Shown here: piece after piece, positions 1 to 7,066 of the stretch
How positions within the stretch are numbered: the stretch's first letter is position 1
Layout: each line of letters opens with the position of its first letter
Origin: Candidatus Gerdarchaeota archaeon
Lineage (GTDB): Archaea; Asgardarchaeota; Heimdallarchaeia; JABLTI01
Direction of reading: 5' to 3'
Assembly: GCA_016840945.1 (NCBI GenBank)
Contig: JAEORJ010000190.1
Location: 1-23,096, forward strand
Length of the DNA: 23,096 bases
Notes under the pieces: model-generated
The model's input: only the letters and a program-made list of their open reading frames with translations
What the model was told of the DNA's origin: nothing
Databases searched by the model: none
Translations under genes and position numbers: made by a program

Positions 1-2
1 AA

Positions 3-857
3 GAACTTCAATGGGTATCTGAATTATCAAAGGAAATGATAGAATTTACATTCCCAGAAATCATGGCAAAGTTAGTTGCAACTATAGATGAAAATGGTGA
101 CCCTCATATAACTATGATTGCTAGCAATAAAGCAGTGGATAAAAAAACCGTAAAATGGGGCCAATTTACAGAAGGAACAAGTAAGAAAAACGTGCTACGA
201 AACCCAAAACAAGGCATATTATTTATGACAGCAGAAATTCCATTTAGGTTTCTACAGATAAAAGCTGATTTAGATTATTGCTCAACTGAAGCTGAAGATG
301 CAGTGGATTTTAACCAAACAGATTTATTCAGATATAATGTCTATATGCGAGTGTATAAAACATATTACAACAGGATCAACGCTTCACGTGGTGTGCGAGA
401 TATTAAGCTCTTTGGTATTGTTAAAGGAATAGTAGCCAACCTTTTTGGCAAAAGAAAATTCCTAACTGGTAAGGAAGAGGATAGACTACCTGAATTTGGT
501 ATGAAGTTATTTAATGGTCTTGTTTATCCCAAATTCATTGCTTATTTAGATCCCACTGATGGATATCCTGTAATTATCCCTTGTTTTCAAGCAAGAGCTT
601 TAGAACATAAAACAATAATATTTACACTATCACAATTCAAAGATGATTTACTTAAAATACCAGCAGAAGCGAAAGTTGCTGTTTATGTTATGGATTTTGA
701 AACAGAAACTATGCTGATTAAAGGGACTTACAAAGGGATAATAAAATCACATGGAGTAATAGATATAGAGCAGGTATATAATTCAATGCCACCTTTACCA
801 GGAATAATCTATCCTATTAAAGAAAAAAGAGAGAAAGTTACTATTTTTCCGACATAA
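3..857 (+). CDS. PNPOx-like FMN-binding split-barrel protein (5' partial)
   Basis: The N-terminal part resembles the pyridoxamine 5'-phosphate oxidase-like split barrel: a strand reading KLVATIDENGDPHI, then a KWGQFTEGTSKKNVLRNPK segment like the FMN-contacting part of the fold, then ILFMT. Family members bind FMN or F420 and act in the cytoplasm as oxidoreductases or flavin sensors. About 270 residues is longer than a minimal barrel (about 130-150); the C-terminal half (from about residue 95) is not recognised and may be a second barrel-like unit (KFIAYLDPTDGYPVIIP looks like a repeat of the first strand pair). The frame is open to the left edge. The first ATG is at 36, but the AAAGGA before it lies too close to serve as a ribosome-binding site, so the true start may be outside the window. 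Substrate unknown. It converges on the gene ending at 884. Confidence 0.7.
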   Translation, partial: ELQWVSELSKEMIEFTFPEIMAKLVATIDENGDPHITMIASNKAVDKKTVKWGQFTEGTSKKNVLRNPKQGILFMTAEIPFRFLQIKADLDYCSTEAEDAVDFNQTDLFRYNVYMRVYKTYYNRINASRGVRDIKLFGIVKGIVANLFGKRKFLTGKEEDRLPEFGMKLFNGLVYPKFIAYLDPTDGYPVIIPCFQARALEHKTIIFTLSQFKDDLLKIPAEAKVAVYVMDFETETMLIKGTYKGIIKSHGVIDIEQVYNSMPPLPGIIYPIKEKREKVTIFPT

Positions 858-865
858 AATATTGA

Positions 866-894
866 AAGATGAGCTAAATTGATTTACTCATCTT
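866..894. terminator. Stem-loop between convergent genes
   Basis: AAGATGAG (866-873) pairs with CTCATCTT (887-894). Inside, TAAA (875-878) pairs with TTTA (883-886) around a TTGA loop, with one bulged C. The stem covers the stop codon of the minus-strand gene (884-886) and lies 9 bases after the plus-strand stop, so it could serve both. The T-tracts are weak. Confidence 0.5.
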
Positions 895-2290
895 CTTTAT
901 CAATATCTTCTTCTTGAATTATGTCTTCTTCTTTAGTAGTTTCATCATATGTGAACTCTATTGTCTCAGGTTCCGATTCTTGTTTTTTCTTCTTTCTTTT
1001 TGAGCGTTTCTTTTCTTCATCTAATTCAAGTTCTTCGATTTTTGCAAGATCAGCTTCTTCAGCTTTCTTCATATCAATGCCTTCTTTTACATAACAGAAA
1101 ATCACAAACCCAACAATAGCTGCTAAAGCTATTGAACCAATAGCATATTCCCAATTTGATATGTAACCTACAAGTTTTCCTGCGGTAGTCATTTCTTTAA
1201 TCCAAGTAAAATAAGCTCGTTTAGGGTCGCCTTTAATAGTCAATAAACCAGCTGTGGAATGAGGTTCCAAGTAAGCACCATACAACATTGTATAATAACC
1301 TGGTGGATAATCAAAAATTGTATACCAGCAAACAAACTCCAATTCATCTTCAAACGTTTTTATTACCTTAAAGAGGTATTGAATGAATAATGATTGATAG
1401 ATATTTGAACCACCAGCTCTGTTATCAGAGATAGTATATATATTTGTAATAGCAAATTTCTTTGTTGTTGTTTCATTAAATAATGAAAATCGCTCGATGA
1501 GTTCTTCTTCTGTTAGCTGTGCAAGAGTTCCATATTCTGTTGTTGGTACTCTACATGAAAGACCGAAAATATCTGTGATACTATCAAAGTAGGGTACTAA
1601 ATCTTCAATGCAAAGTATATCTGATGCTCTTTGGTACCGGAAACTAGTAAGCACTTTAACAGTAGGATAATTTGCATGCATGTAATCATACATTTGTTGA
1701 CATAAATCAACGTAATCTTGTAGTGCAACAGTATTTGTAAACTCAATAGTATTAAAATTAAAGTAGGTTTCAAATAAACCATTAATTTCGACACCAAAAC
1801 TAATATAGCTTAAATCAGGAATGATAGCCATTACATAATCAGTAATATTTTGTAATCCTTTAAGGATCGATGTGTCATTGTATCTAATAGTGGTCGGTGT
1901 TATATTATTATAATGAGTAGTAAAATTAAACACCAATGGCATAGTTGAAGCATTACCGCTAATAACTGCCAATGCTAAGGAAGCTTCAAGAGTGGGATGT
2001 CTACTTAGAAAAATTTCTTCCCATTCAAAAACTGTTGTTAATGAATAATTTATTAGATCCCAGCGTAATTCCTTGTGTTCAAGTTGGGCACCCATATCAA
2101 TAGCTTTGAGATAACCTAAATCACGTAATTCTGATGCGCCTTCAATGCCGTTTATTTGATTAAAACCAATTTTAACATTTTGCCCATAAGGTTCTGCATT
2201 TACATCAAAGGTTTTTACACTAACCGCTAAAGGAACGAAAATGATTGCTAAAACGATGGCAAACAGCACGCGATTCATTCTCATTTTCAA
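884..2290 (-). CDS. Secreted, C-terminally anchored glycosidase-like TIM-barrel protein
   Basis: 468 residues. A signal peptide covers about residues 1-32. The ectodomain (about 38-370) carries features of clan GH-A glycoside hydrolases: SFGVEIN with E168 where the beta-4 acid/base usually sits, ITNIYT (281-286) where a nucleophile Glu is usual, WYTIFDY (322-328) like the beta-8 WFxLxD strand, and AGLLTIKGDPKRAYFTW (347-363) like the usual C-terminal GLxxxxGxPKxAYxxW. A single membrane segment lies at about 381-401, followed by a highly charged Lys/Glu cytoplasmic tail (402-468). Many N-x-S/T sequons fit an exported protein. The start is TTG at 2290 with GGAGATGA six bases upstream; an ATG two codons on is the alternative. 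The upstream membrane-protein gene ends 6 bases away, its TGA lying inside this ribosome-binding site, so the two are probably co-transcribed. The missing nucleophile makes catalysis doubtful. Confidence 0.65.
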   Translation of the reverse strand: MKMRMNRVLFAIVLAIIFVPLAVSVKTFDVNAEPYGQNVKIGFNQINGIEGASELRDLGYLKAIDMGAQLEHKELRWDLINYSLTTVFEWEEIFLSRHPTLEASLALAVISGNASTMPLVFNFTTHYNNITPTTIRYNDTSILKGLQNITDYVMAIIPDLSYISFGVEINGLFETYFNFNTIEFTNTVALQDYVDLCQQMYDYMHANYPTVKVLTSFRYQRASDILCIEDLVPYFDSITDIFGLSCRVPTTEYGTLAQLTEEELIERFSLFNETTTKKFAITNIYTISDNRAGGSNIYQSLFIQYLFKVIKTFEDELEFVCWYTIFDYPPGYYTMLYGAYLEPHSTAGLLTIKGDPKRAYFTWIKEMTTAGKLVGYISNWEYAIGSIALAAIVGFVIFCYVKEGIDMKKAEEADLAKIEELELDEEKKRSKRKKKKQESEPETIEFTYDETTKEEDIIQEEDIDKEDE

Positions 2291-2296
2291 TAAAAA

Positions 2297-3190
2297 TCAT
2301 CTCCGTTTAGAACTAGATTTCTTTTTAGTGGTTGGTTGTGTTTTGGTAAGCAATCTACTTTCTGTTTTTTGCTCAACAGTAATTGAACCAACGACTTTTC
2401 CTTTTTTGGTTTTTTTAGAATCCAAATCAAGCTGTATGCCTTCAGATGAGATAGCTGATGATTCTTTCATCCGAGTAACAGATGCAGTAATTAGGAAGAT
2501 AGCGAACACTACAAAGATTTTAAGTAAATCTTGCCAAACTATGACTCGGAAAATGATTAAATCATACATTAAACCAAGCATACCCCCAGCTAAGAGCTGA
2601 TACCAAACACCTGATTCATCATCTAGCAAAGTGTAATTTGGTTTTGCAGTAATCATAACAAAAATTGCTATTGCAAGTAATAGTGGTAATGTTGCAGCAA
2701 AGAAGAGGAAATTCAAGAAAGCTACTACAACAGAATTAACTGTTAATGCAAAGCAAAAACCAGCAATTATATAGAGAATTGAACCACGCATAAATCCTAG
2801 TTGTGGTTCTTCTTTTGGATGTTGTTCGGTGAATTTCTCAACATTACGTTTAAACATAATTGCAATTAGTATGAAACTGGTTCCTATAGCGATATATTTG
2901 AAGACGTTAATGAACCAATCATATCTAAAACGCATCATATCAAAAGCAAGACCAAAAACAAATCCCTCTAGAAGAAGAGAGTAGCTTTTAGCATGAGGTG
3001 AAAATTCTCCACCAGCTCTGCCTATTACTCGTGCACACATATAACCACTAATCACTAATAGAATAAAAGAGGGAATCATGTATGTTAAGCCCATAAAAAA
3101 TGCTACAATTTCATTAAAGGCTAAACCCATAAGAGCTCCTGCAAGTAATAACCAGATGACACCACGGTTTGATTTACTCAATTTTTTCAA
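2297..3190 (-). CDS. Eight-helix membrane protein with four internal repeats
   Basis: 297 residues; family not recognised. About eight membrane segments (roughly 11-30, 33-55, 72-88, 98-114, 134-155, 157-181, 196-216, 222-239) precede a soluble Ser/Thr/Lys-rich tail (240-297). Four copies of a two-helix unit can be read by eye: LLLAGALMGLAFNEIVAFF (from 14), LLLEGFVFGLAFDMMRFRY (from 72), YIIAGFCFALTVNSVVVAF (from 140) and LLAGGMLGLMYDLIIFRVI (from 199), about 60 residues apart. This suggests duplication of a two-helix module. The TTG at 3190 is very close to an AGGAT; the in-frame TTG three codons later (3181) has better spacing and may be the real start. It precedes the anchored glycosidase-like gene by 6 bases, so the two proteins may work together at the cell surface. 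Confidence 0.65.
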   Translation of the reverse strand: MKKLSKSNRGVIWLLLAGALMGLAFNEIVAFFMGLTYMIPSFILLVISGYMCARVIGRAGGEFSPHAKSYSLLLEGFVFGLAFDMMRFRYDWFINVFKYIAIGTSFILIAIMFKRNVEKFTEQHPKEEPQLGFMRGSILYIIAGFCFALTVNSVVVAFLNFLFFAATLPLLLAIAIFVMITAKPNYTLLDDESGVWYQLLAGGMLGLMYDLIIFRVIVWQDLLKIFVVFAIFLITASVTRMKESSAISSEGIQLDLDSKKTKKGKVVGSITVEQKTESRLLTKTQPTTKKKSSSKRR

Positions 3191-3378
3191 ATCCTGTTTT
3201 TTGTAAAAATATTCACGATATATTTGAGATCGAAATTATCGGTATTTCTACTCATTCTATCGCTTTTTATGAATAATACTAATTGTATGGAGCTACGAAG
3301 TTATTTGAATTATTTTATTCTTTCCATTAATATTAACTTTTAATTTGAAAGGTAAAAAAAGATTAGGTGAAAGAAAAA

Positions 3379-3675
3379 TTACTTTTGCAGCTCAACTTCT
3401 TTATCAATAGCTAATTCTAAACCTTTCTGTAACCTAAATATCAATTCAGTTGCTTCAGCAAAGGTTAATTTGATTGCATTAACTTGATTAGGTTCACCAT
3501 ATTTTGTTAAGACAATTCGAATTGAACCACTGGTTAACCATCGACCATCTTTAAGGTAAGGATCTTCAACATAAACAGTCATACTATTTGATCGTTGCTT
3601 GTTGTAAAAATGAGTAATATCACATAAGCGTGTACCATTTGAACGACCATTAAAATTATCGTCATCAGAAGCCAT
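3379..3675 (-). CDS. Small protein of unknown function
   Basis: 98 residues from the ATG at 3675; family not recognised. The ATG is preferred because GAGTTGAT, a near match to the archaeal ribosome-binding sequence, lies 4 bases before it, and the in-frame TTG three codons upstream is part of that site. After an Asp/Asn-rich N-terminus (about 15 residues) the protein looks like a compact alpha/beta domain: strands SMTVYVED, SGSIRIVLTK and NAIKLTF, then a helix ATELIFRLQKGLELAID. No membrane segment or metal motif. About 190 bases separate it from the next minus-strand gene (start 3190), and about 130 from the tRNA 3' end upstream. Confidence 0.6.
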   Translation of the reverse strand: MASDDDNFNGRSNGTRLCDITHFYNKQRSNSMTVYVEDPYLKDGRWLTSGSIRIVLTKYGEPNQVNAIKLTFAEATELIFRLQKGLELAIDKEVELQK

Positions 3676-3783
3676 ATTTATCAACTCATAAATTCTAATT
3701 AATTATACCTTAGTTTTGTATAAAAAGACCTAAACTTGTTTTAAAGAGATAAGAAAGGAGTTAAACGAAAGTAATAACTCATA

Positions 3784-3802
3784 CAAAATAAAAGAAGAAA
3801 AA
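3784..3802 (-). terminator. T-rich tract after tRNA-Ser
   Basis: Directly after the encoded CCA, the minus strand is nearly all pyrimidine (TTTTTCTTCTTTTATTTTG), as expected for a T-tract archaeal terminator. Confidence 0.5.
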
Positions 3803-3921
3803 TGGTGCTGAGGACGAGATTCGAACTCGCGCGTGCTTTCGCACAATAGCTAACTAGTTCGGACTTCCCAGAAAGTTAATGATTTCCAGGCTACCGCCCT
3901 ACCAGGCTAGGCCACCTCAGC
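3803..3921 (-). tRNA. tRNA-Ser(GGA) with intron, CCA encoded
   Basis: Read on the minus strand. Acceptor GCTGAGG/CCTCAGC (7 bp), D stem GCCT/GGGC with GG in the loop, anticodon stem GTAGC/GCTAT, and a type II variable arm GTGC-GAAA-GCAC, which restricts it to Ser or Leu. T stem GCGAG/CTCGT encloses the loop TTCGAAT. Base 73 is A and CCA is encoded at 3803-3805. After removal of 32 nt, the anticodon loop is CTGGAAA, giving GGA (3885-3887), which reads UCC/UCU serine codons. Mature length is 87 nt with CCA. A73 is unusual, as serine tRNAs nearly always carry G73; a leucine tRNA was considered, but no Leu anticodon fits the loop. It sits between the methyltransferase and a small unknown gene. 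Confidence 0.93.
3852..3883 (-). other. tRNA-Ser intron at position 37/38
   Basis: The 32-nt insertion lies between A37 and A38. CTGG (bases 32-35) pairs with CTAG near the intron 3' end to give the 4-bp central helix. The 3' bulge is TTA and the 5' bulge AAA, and the anticodon stem forms the outer helix. Splicing after the second base of each bulge restores a normal loop. No clean inner helix follows the 5' bulge, so this is a relaxed bulge-helix-bulge. The intron contains CTGGGAA, which is not the anticodon. Confidence 0.85.
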
Positions 3922-3998
3922 TTTTATTTTGTCTTTTTTTGACTCTCATCCTTTTTTTAGTTTTCCGCTAAGAATGATTTTTCACCCATTATTTAAGG

Positions 3999-4604
3999 TT
4001 ATTCTTTTTTTGCACTTAGAACCCAGAATCCTGATCCTTTTCCCAACACTTCATAAGTAGTAAATGTATCTTCTATCATTTTTTGAATTGATTTCAATCC
4101 TTTCTTTTTCGGGGCGACTAATTGTAAGGTGCCAGACTTCTCTAGGTATTTGGGAGCTTGACTAATTATCATTTTCAATATTTTTTTACCAGCCATTAAA
4201 GGAGGATTTGTGATAATAGTATTGAATTTCAATCCTTTTAATGGTTCATAGAGATTTCCTTGTAGAACGGTTGTGTTATTTAGAACGCCATTTTTCTTAC
4301 AATTAGCCTTTGTTAGTTTCACAGCCAATTCATTAACATCAACCATATAAATCATTATTTCCGGATAAGCTTTAGCAATAGCTATTCCTAGAAATCCATA
4401 ACCACACCCTAGATCTAAAATCGTAGCATTTTTAGCTGGTATTTTTGCATTGTTTAATAATAATTCACTTCCAACATCAACCTTCCGCCAACCAAAAACA
4501 CCTGATTGACTACTGAATGATAGTTGATTACCCAATTGAAATGTTTGAATTAATGTTCTTTTCCCAGAGGAAGCGGGAGTTTTTGAGTAATAATGACTAC
4601 TCAT
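3999..4604 (-). CDS. Class I SAM methyltransferase, RsmC/MTS-like
   Basis: 201 residues. An SAM-binding Rossmann core with motif I LDLGCGYGFLG (63-73), the acidic residue of motif II D89 (YMVDVNELA), and the N6-/N2-amino methyltransferase signature NPPL (133-136). This is the small-methyltransferase (MTS, RsmC/RlmG-like) arrangement; the short archaeal form, as in M. jannaschii MJ0882, has only the catalytic half. Substrate is likely RNA guanine or adenine, but this is not shown. The ATG overlaps the cbf5 stop (ATGA, 4601-4604), so translation is probably coupled to the pseudouridine synthase, which fits an rRNA or tRNA modification role. Confidence 0.8.
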   Translation of the reverse strand: MSSHYYSKTPASSGKRTLIQTFQLGNQLSFSSQSGVFGWRKVDVGSELLLNNAKIPAKNATILDLGCGYGFLGIAIAKAYPEIMIYMVDVNELAVKLTKANCKKNGVLNNTTVLQGNLYEPLKGLKFNTIITNPPLMAGKKILKMIISQAPKYLEKSGTLQLVAPKKKGLKSIQKMIEDTFTTYEVLGKGSGFWVLSAKKE

Positions 4605-5614
4605 TTTTTAGTCGATTCCTTCCAAACCTTAGGGTAAACATCACGATCCATTAAAACTCGAGTTGTTTTAGCAGCAATACCATGATTTGTTTCAAGAATT
4701 TCACTACAATTCATTGTAGCAGATCCTAACGCTACAGCTTCGCCCTTTAAACTTTCAAATAAAACTAAATCGTTTTTGGTAATAATATCATCAATTTTTA
4801 CTACCCCAGGTGCTGCCAAACTTGCACCATGGGTTATTGCACCGATAGCATTATCTCGAATGACGATTTTAGGCAAATGAATTAAACCTCGTTCCATCGG
4901 TAGTACAACTTTTCGTAATTCCTCTTCATCGCCAGATTCTTTATAGATCTCATAGGCATCAAAAATACGAATTAATGATGATAATGTTTCATCTTCTCGA
5001 AATGGGCCTGTTTTAGTTCGTCGTAATTCTTTCATATGAGCACCTGTGCCAAGAACCAAACCCATATCATGACATAATTTGCGTATATAGGTCCCCTTTT
5101 CACAGCCTACAAGAAATAGAATATCTTTATCTTCAATCTCAAGAAGCTCAGTATAGTAAATTTTTCTTTTTCGTAATATTCGTCTAACGCTTGATTTTAC
5201 AGGTGGTTTTTGATAGATTTCAGTTGTAAATTCATTTAATACTTGCTCTATCTTCTTATTCGATACTACTTCATGTAAATGCATTATACAAACATACTCT
5301 TTGCCAGCGGGTAATAAAGCATCAGTAATTTTCGTAGCATCTTCAAGAGCAACAGGTAAAATACCACTCACAGATGGATCTAATGTACCTGAATGACCTG
5401 CTTTCTTAAGATCAAAAATTTGTTTAATATAAGCAACAATCTCTTGACTTGTTGGATTAGGATGTTTATCTACATTTATTACTCCTAAACGGATTAGCTC
5501 TTTTGCATTTCTGTCTTCTGGTTTTTGGCCATAAGTGGTTATTTCATAATCATCTGATTTAGTCAATAAAGTACGCTTTCTTTCAGAAGGCAAGAGATGT
5601 TTACTGTCAGTCAT
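4601..5614 (-). CDS. cbf5: tRNA/rRNA pseudouridine synthase Cbf5 (dyskerin homologue)
   Basis: 337 residues from the ATG at 5614. Archaeal Cbf5 is the catalytic subunit of H/ACA RNPs (with Nop10, Gar1 and L7Ae) and can also make tRNA Psi55. The catalytic aspartate is in GHSGTLDP (D79 in this numbering). The TruB-fold core continues through YQKPPVKSSVRR and GTYIRKLCHDMG, and a PUA domain occupies roughly 250-330 (THGASLAAPGV onwards). The start is chosen because GGTGA (5619-5623) sits 4 bases before it and typical archaeal homologues begin about here (LPSERKR near the N-terminus); a GTG at 5656 would add 14 non-conserved residues. It overlaps the downstream methyltransferase by 4 bases. A hairpin plus T-tract separates it from L14e, and AT-rich TTAAATTATT at about 5660-5670 could be its TATA box. 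Confidence 0.95.
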   Translation of the reverse strand: MTDSKHLLPSERKRTLLTKSDDYEITTYGQKPEDRNAKELIRLGVINVDKHPNPTSQEIVAYIKQIFDLKKAGHSGTLDPSVSGILPVALEDATKITDALLPAGKEYVCIMHLHEVVSNKKIEQVLNEFTTEIYQKPPVKSSVRRILRKRKIYYTELLEIEDKDILFLVGCEKGTYIRKLCHDMGLVLGTGAHMKELRRTKTGPFREDETLSSLIRIFDAYEIYKESGDEEELRKVVLPMERGLIHLPKIVIRDNAIGAITHGASLAAPGVVKIDDIITKNDLVLFESLKGEAVALGSATMNCSEILETNHGIAAKTTRVLMDRDVYPKVWKESTKK

Positions 5615-5684
5615 AATGTCACCAGCTAAAGTGCTACTAATAACTATTCTCATCACTAAATAATTTAATCTTTATCTTTAAGAG

Positions 5685-5711
5685 AAAAATAAAACCTTTC
5701 CTTATGAAAGG
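5685..5711 (-). terminator. Hairpin plus T-tract between L14e and cbf5
   Basis: On the minus strand CCTTTC-ATAAG-GAAAGG (5695-5711) is followed at once by TTTTATTTTT. This intrinsic-terminator-like structure is about 60 bases after the L14e stop and would separate or attenuate transcription into cbf5. Confidence 0.5.
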
Positions 5712-5768
5712 AAAGATGTGTTGTTTCTAATCGAAATAATGGATTTTATGACTAGTTAAACGAATTAA

Positions 5769-6044
5769 CTATGCTTTAATTTCCATTCGTTCTTTTATGA
5801 AGGTATCTAGACCAGCTGATTTTGCAGCGGCTAAAATATCTGCATCAGTTGCTTTACGAGAAATTTCTAGCTTCTTACTGGTTGGTTCAAGATGACCTAT
5901 ATTAACACGTCTTCTCTTGATGCCTGTAAGGCTAGGAGGGCCAGTAATTAAGACAAAATTTTTGTCAATAATGTCTACAACAACGGCTTTTCTTAAAGCT
6001 TCTCGGCCAGCGGTTTTAACTACTATACGACCAATATCAATCAT
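5769..6044 (-). CDS. rpl14e: 50S ribosomal protein L14e (eL14)
   Basis: 91 residues from the ATG at 6044. The N-terminus DIGRIVVKTAGREALRKAVV followed by DIIDKNFVLITGP and GIKRRRVNIGHLEPT is the SH3-like KOW fold of eL14. The protein belongs to the large subunit and occurs only in archaea and eukaryotes. The ATG is chosen because AGGAGTGT lies 8 bases upstream and the family starts MxxIxxGRVxxKxAGRE; a GTG four codons earlier lies within the ribosome-binding site. It sits in the conserved archaeal order cmk - L14e - cbf5; the L34e gene often found with them is absent here. A compact folded element lies directly ahead of the ribosome-binding site. Confidence 0.93.
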   Translation of the reverse strand: MIDIGRIVVKTAGREALRKAVVVDIIDKNFVLITGPPSLTGIKRRRVNIGHLEPTSKKLEISRKATDADILAAAKSAGLDTFIKERMEIKA

Positions 6045-6060
6045 AATAATATACACTCCT

Positions 6061-6117
6061 GCACAGATTACATTAATCCGGTTCCTGCGTTACCTTGCGG
6101 GACAGCCTATAATGTGC
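6061..6117. other. Three-way-junction element ahead of L14e
   Basis: GCACA (6061-6065) pairs with TGTGC (6113-6117), enclosing two hairpins: GATTA-CAT-TAATC (6066-6078) and a longer one, TCCTGCG (6083-6089) with TGCGGGA (6096-6102) around TTACCT, extended by GGT/GCC with a two-base bulge. The element lies in the leader between cmk and L14e, immediately before AGGAG. On the plus strand all pairs hold (some as G-U); on the minus strand three become A-C mismatches. It is either an L14e leader structure or a small antisense RNA. Confidence 0.35.
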
Positions 6118-6193
6118 ATCTCGTTTATATTACTACTAGTGCAAAAGTAATCTATTTTTAACTTTTTGTGTGAAAATGAAAAGAGGGAGAAGA

Positions 6194-6724
6194 TTATTTT
6201 AAAATCTCTTTACAAGCGACTATGAGAATGCTAATGCACTTTTCTTTAGATAAACGCTCAGTACTCAAAATTAAATCATAAATATCTTTATTTTCAATAT
6301 CAATTTTATACATTCGTTTGAATCGTTTGACTTCACTATTTGTACGGGCTGCGGTTTCTTTTAGAGCTTTTTTATAATCAATCTTATCTCTGCCAGCTAT
6401 CCGTTTTATTCTTGTTTCTAGAGTAGCTGTTACATAAATACTGAAATCAGCAAAATCTCGGGCCATCCATGAAGCTAATTGCCCTTCTAAGACAACATTT
6501 CCCTTTTGCGCCTCTTCGATAGTTAGTTGATCTATACGTTTATCGATAGCCCAATCTTTTTCGCATCTTTTGGAGAAGGATTCTAAATCACAACCATATT
6601 CCTTTGCTAATCTACGAAATGCTTGCCCAGAGGAGACATAACGCATATTGAGTGTTTCAGCAATAGCCTTAGCATAAGTACTTTTACCCGCTCCATGAGG
6701 TCCTGCTATAGTTATGACGACCAA
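6194..6724 (-). CDS. cmk: Cytidylate kinase (archaeal CMP kinase)
   Basis: 176 residues. It phosphorylates CMP/dCMP to the diphosphate with ATP in the cytoplasm. The P-loop is GPHGAGKST (residues 8-16), followed by YVSSGQAFRRLAKE in the NMP-binding region, VLEGQLASWMARDF, and IKRIAGRDKID in the LID region. The length matches the short archaeal type (about 175-190). The start is taken as TTG at 6724 because AGGTGA lies 5 bases upstream and this puts the first strand (VVITIAG) at the N-terminus, as in the family; GTG at 6733 lies inside that site. It heads the cmk - L14e - cbf5 run, with about 150 bases before L14e. Confidence 0.9.
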   Translation of the reverse strand: MVVITIAGPHGAGKSTYAKAIAETLNMRYVSSGQAFRRLAKEYGCDLESFSKRCEKDWAIDKRIDQLTIEEAQKGNVVLEGQLASWMARDFADFSIYVTATLETRIKRIAGRDKIDYKKALKETAARTNSEVKRFKRMYKIDIENKDIYDLILSTERLSKEKCISILIVACKEILK

Positions 6725-6785
6725 AGATTTCACCTTAGACTGTTTATTATTATGCAGATGAGATTATTTATTTTTCTTAAGTGTA

Positions 6786-6983
6786 ATGGTTATGTTCGAA
6801 ATAAGTGTACATGATTTGATAGTGGTAAGTAAAGAATTATATAATGAATATTTAGATGAAAATAGCGATTATAAACCAAGAAAACATGTATTTTCAGATG
6901 AATTAATTAGAAGAGTTAATGAGAATTGTGGATTCATTTTTGACAAATATAATTATGAAAAATTATCTGAAACTGAAAAATAA
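6786..6983 (+). CDS. Small acidic protein of unknown function
   Basis: 65 residues; not recognised. Mostly helical and charged, with a Tyr-rich middle (ELYNEYLDENSDY) and an ISVHDLIVVSKELY N-terminus. Codon use matches the neighbours, and a clean stem-loop follows the stop at once, which supports a real gene. It is transcribed away from cmk with about 60 bases between the starts. No strong ribosome-binding site is seen, so it may be leaderless; ATG at 6786 and ATG at 6792 are both possible. Confidence 0.5.
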   Translation: MVMFEISVHDLIVVSKELYNEYLDENSDYKPRKHVFSDELIRRVNENCGFIFDKYNYEKLSETEK

Positions 6984-6988
6984 AATGA

Positions 6989-7016
6989 ATAACCTCATCT
7001 TTGAGGTTATCTTATT
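6989..7016 (+). terminator. Stem-loop after the 65-residue gene
   Basis: ATAACCTCA (6989-6997) pairs with TGAGGTTAT (7002-7010) around a TCTT loop: 9 bp without mismatch, followed by CTTATTT. It starts 5 bases after the stop codon. Confidence 0.6.
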
Positions 7017-7066
7017 TAATGTTCTAAGCCCTTTAGCTGTAATTGAATCTGTATTTTGAAATGGCA

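Noticed and set aside
2241..2600. Plus-strand 119-codon open frame antisense to the two membrane genes
   Set aside because: The minus strand has clear signal peptide, helices and a ribosome-binding site there; the plus frame has no domain pattern.
3862..3872. CTGGGAA as a tRNA-Pro(GGG) anticodon loop
   Set aside because: It lies inside the intron; no stem fits around it, and the long variable arm excludes proline.
6061..6117. C/D-box or H/ACA guide RNA
   Set aside because: No RUGAUGA/CUGA pair and no kink-turn or correctly placed ACA box; kept only as an unassigned structured element.
5917..6150. Plus-strand 77-codon open frame across the L14e start and leader
   Set aside because: It is antisense to L14e, has no ribosome-binding site and a composition typical of the reverse strand of a coding region.
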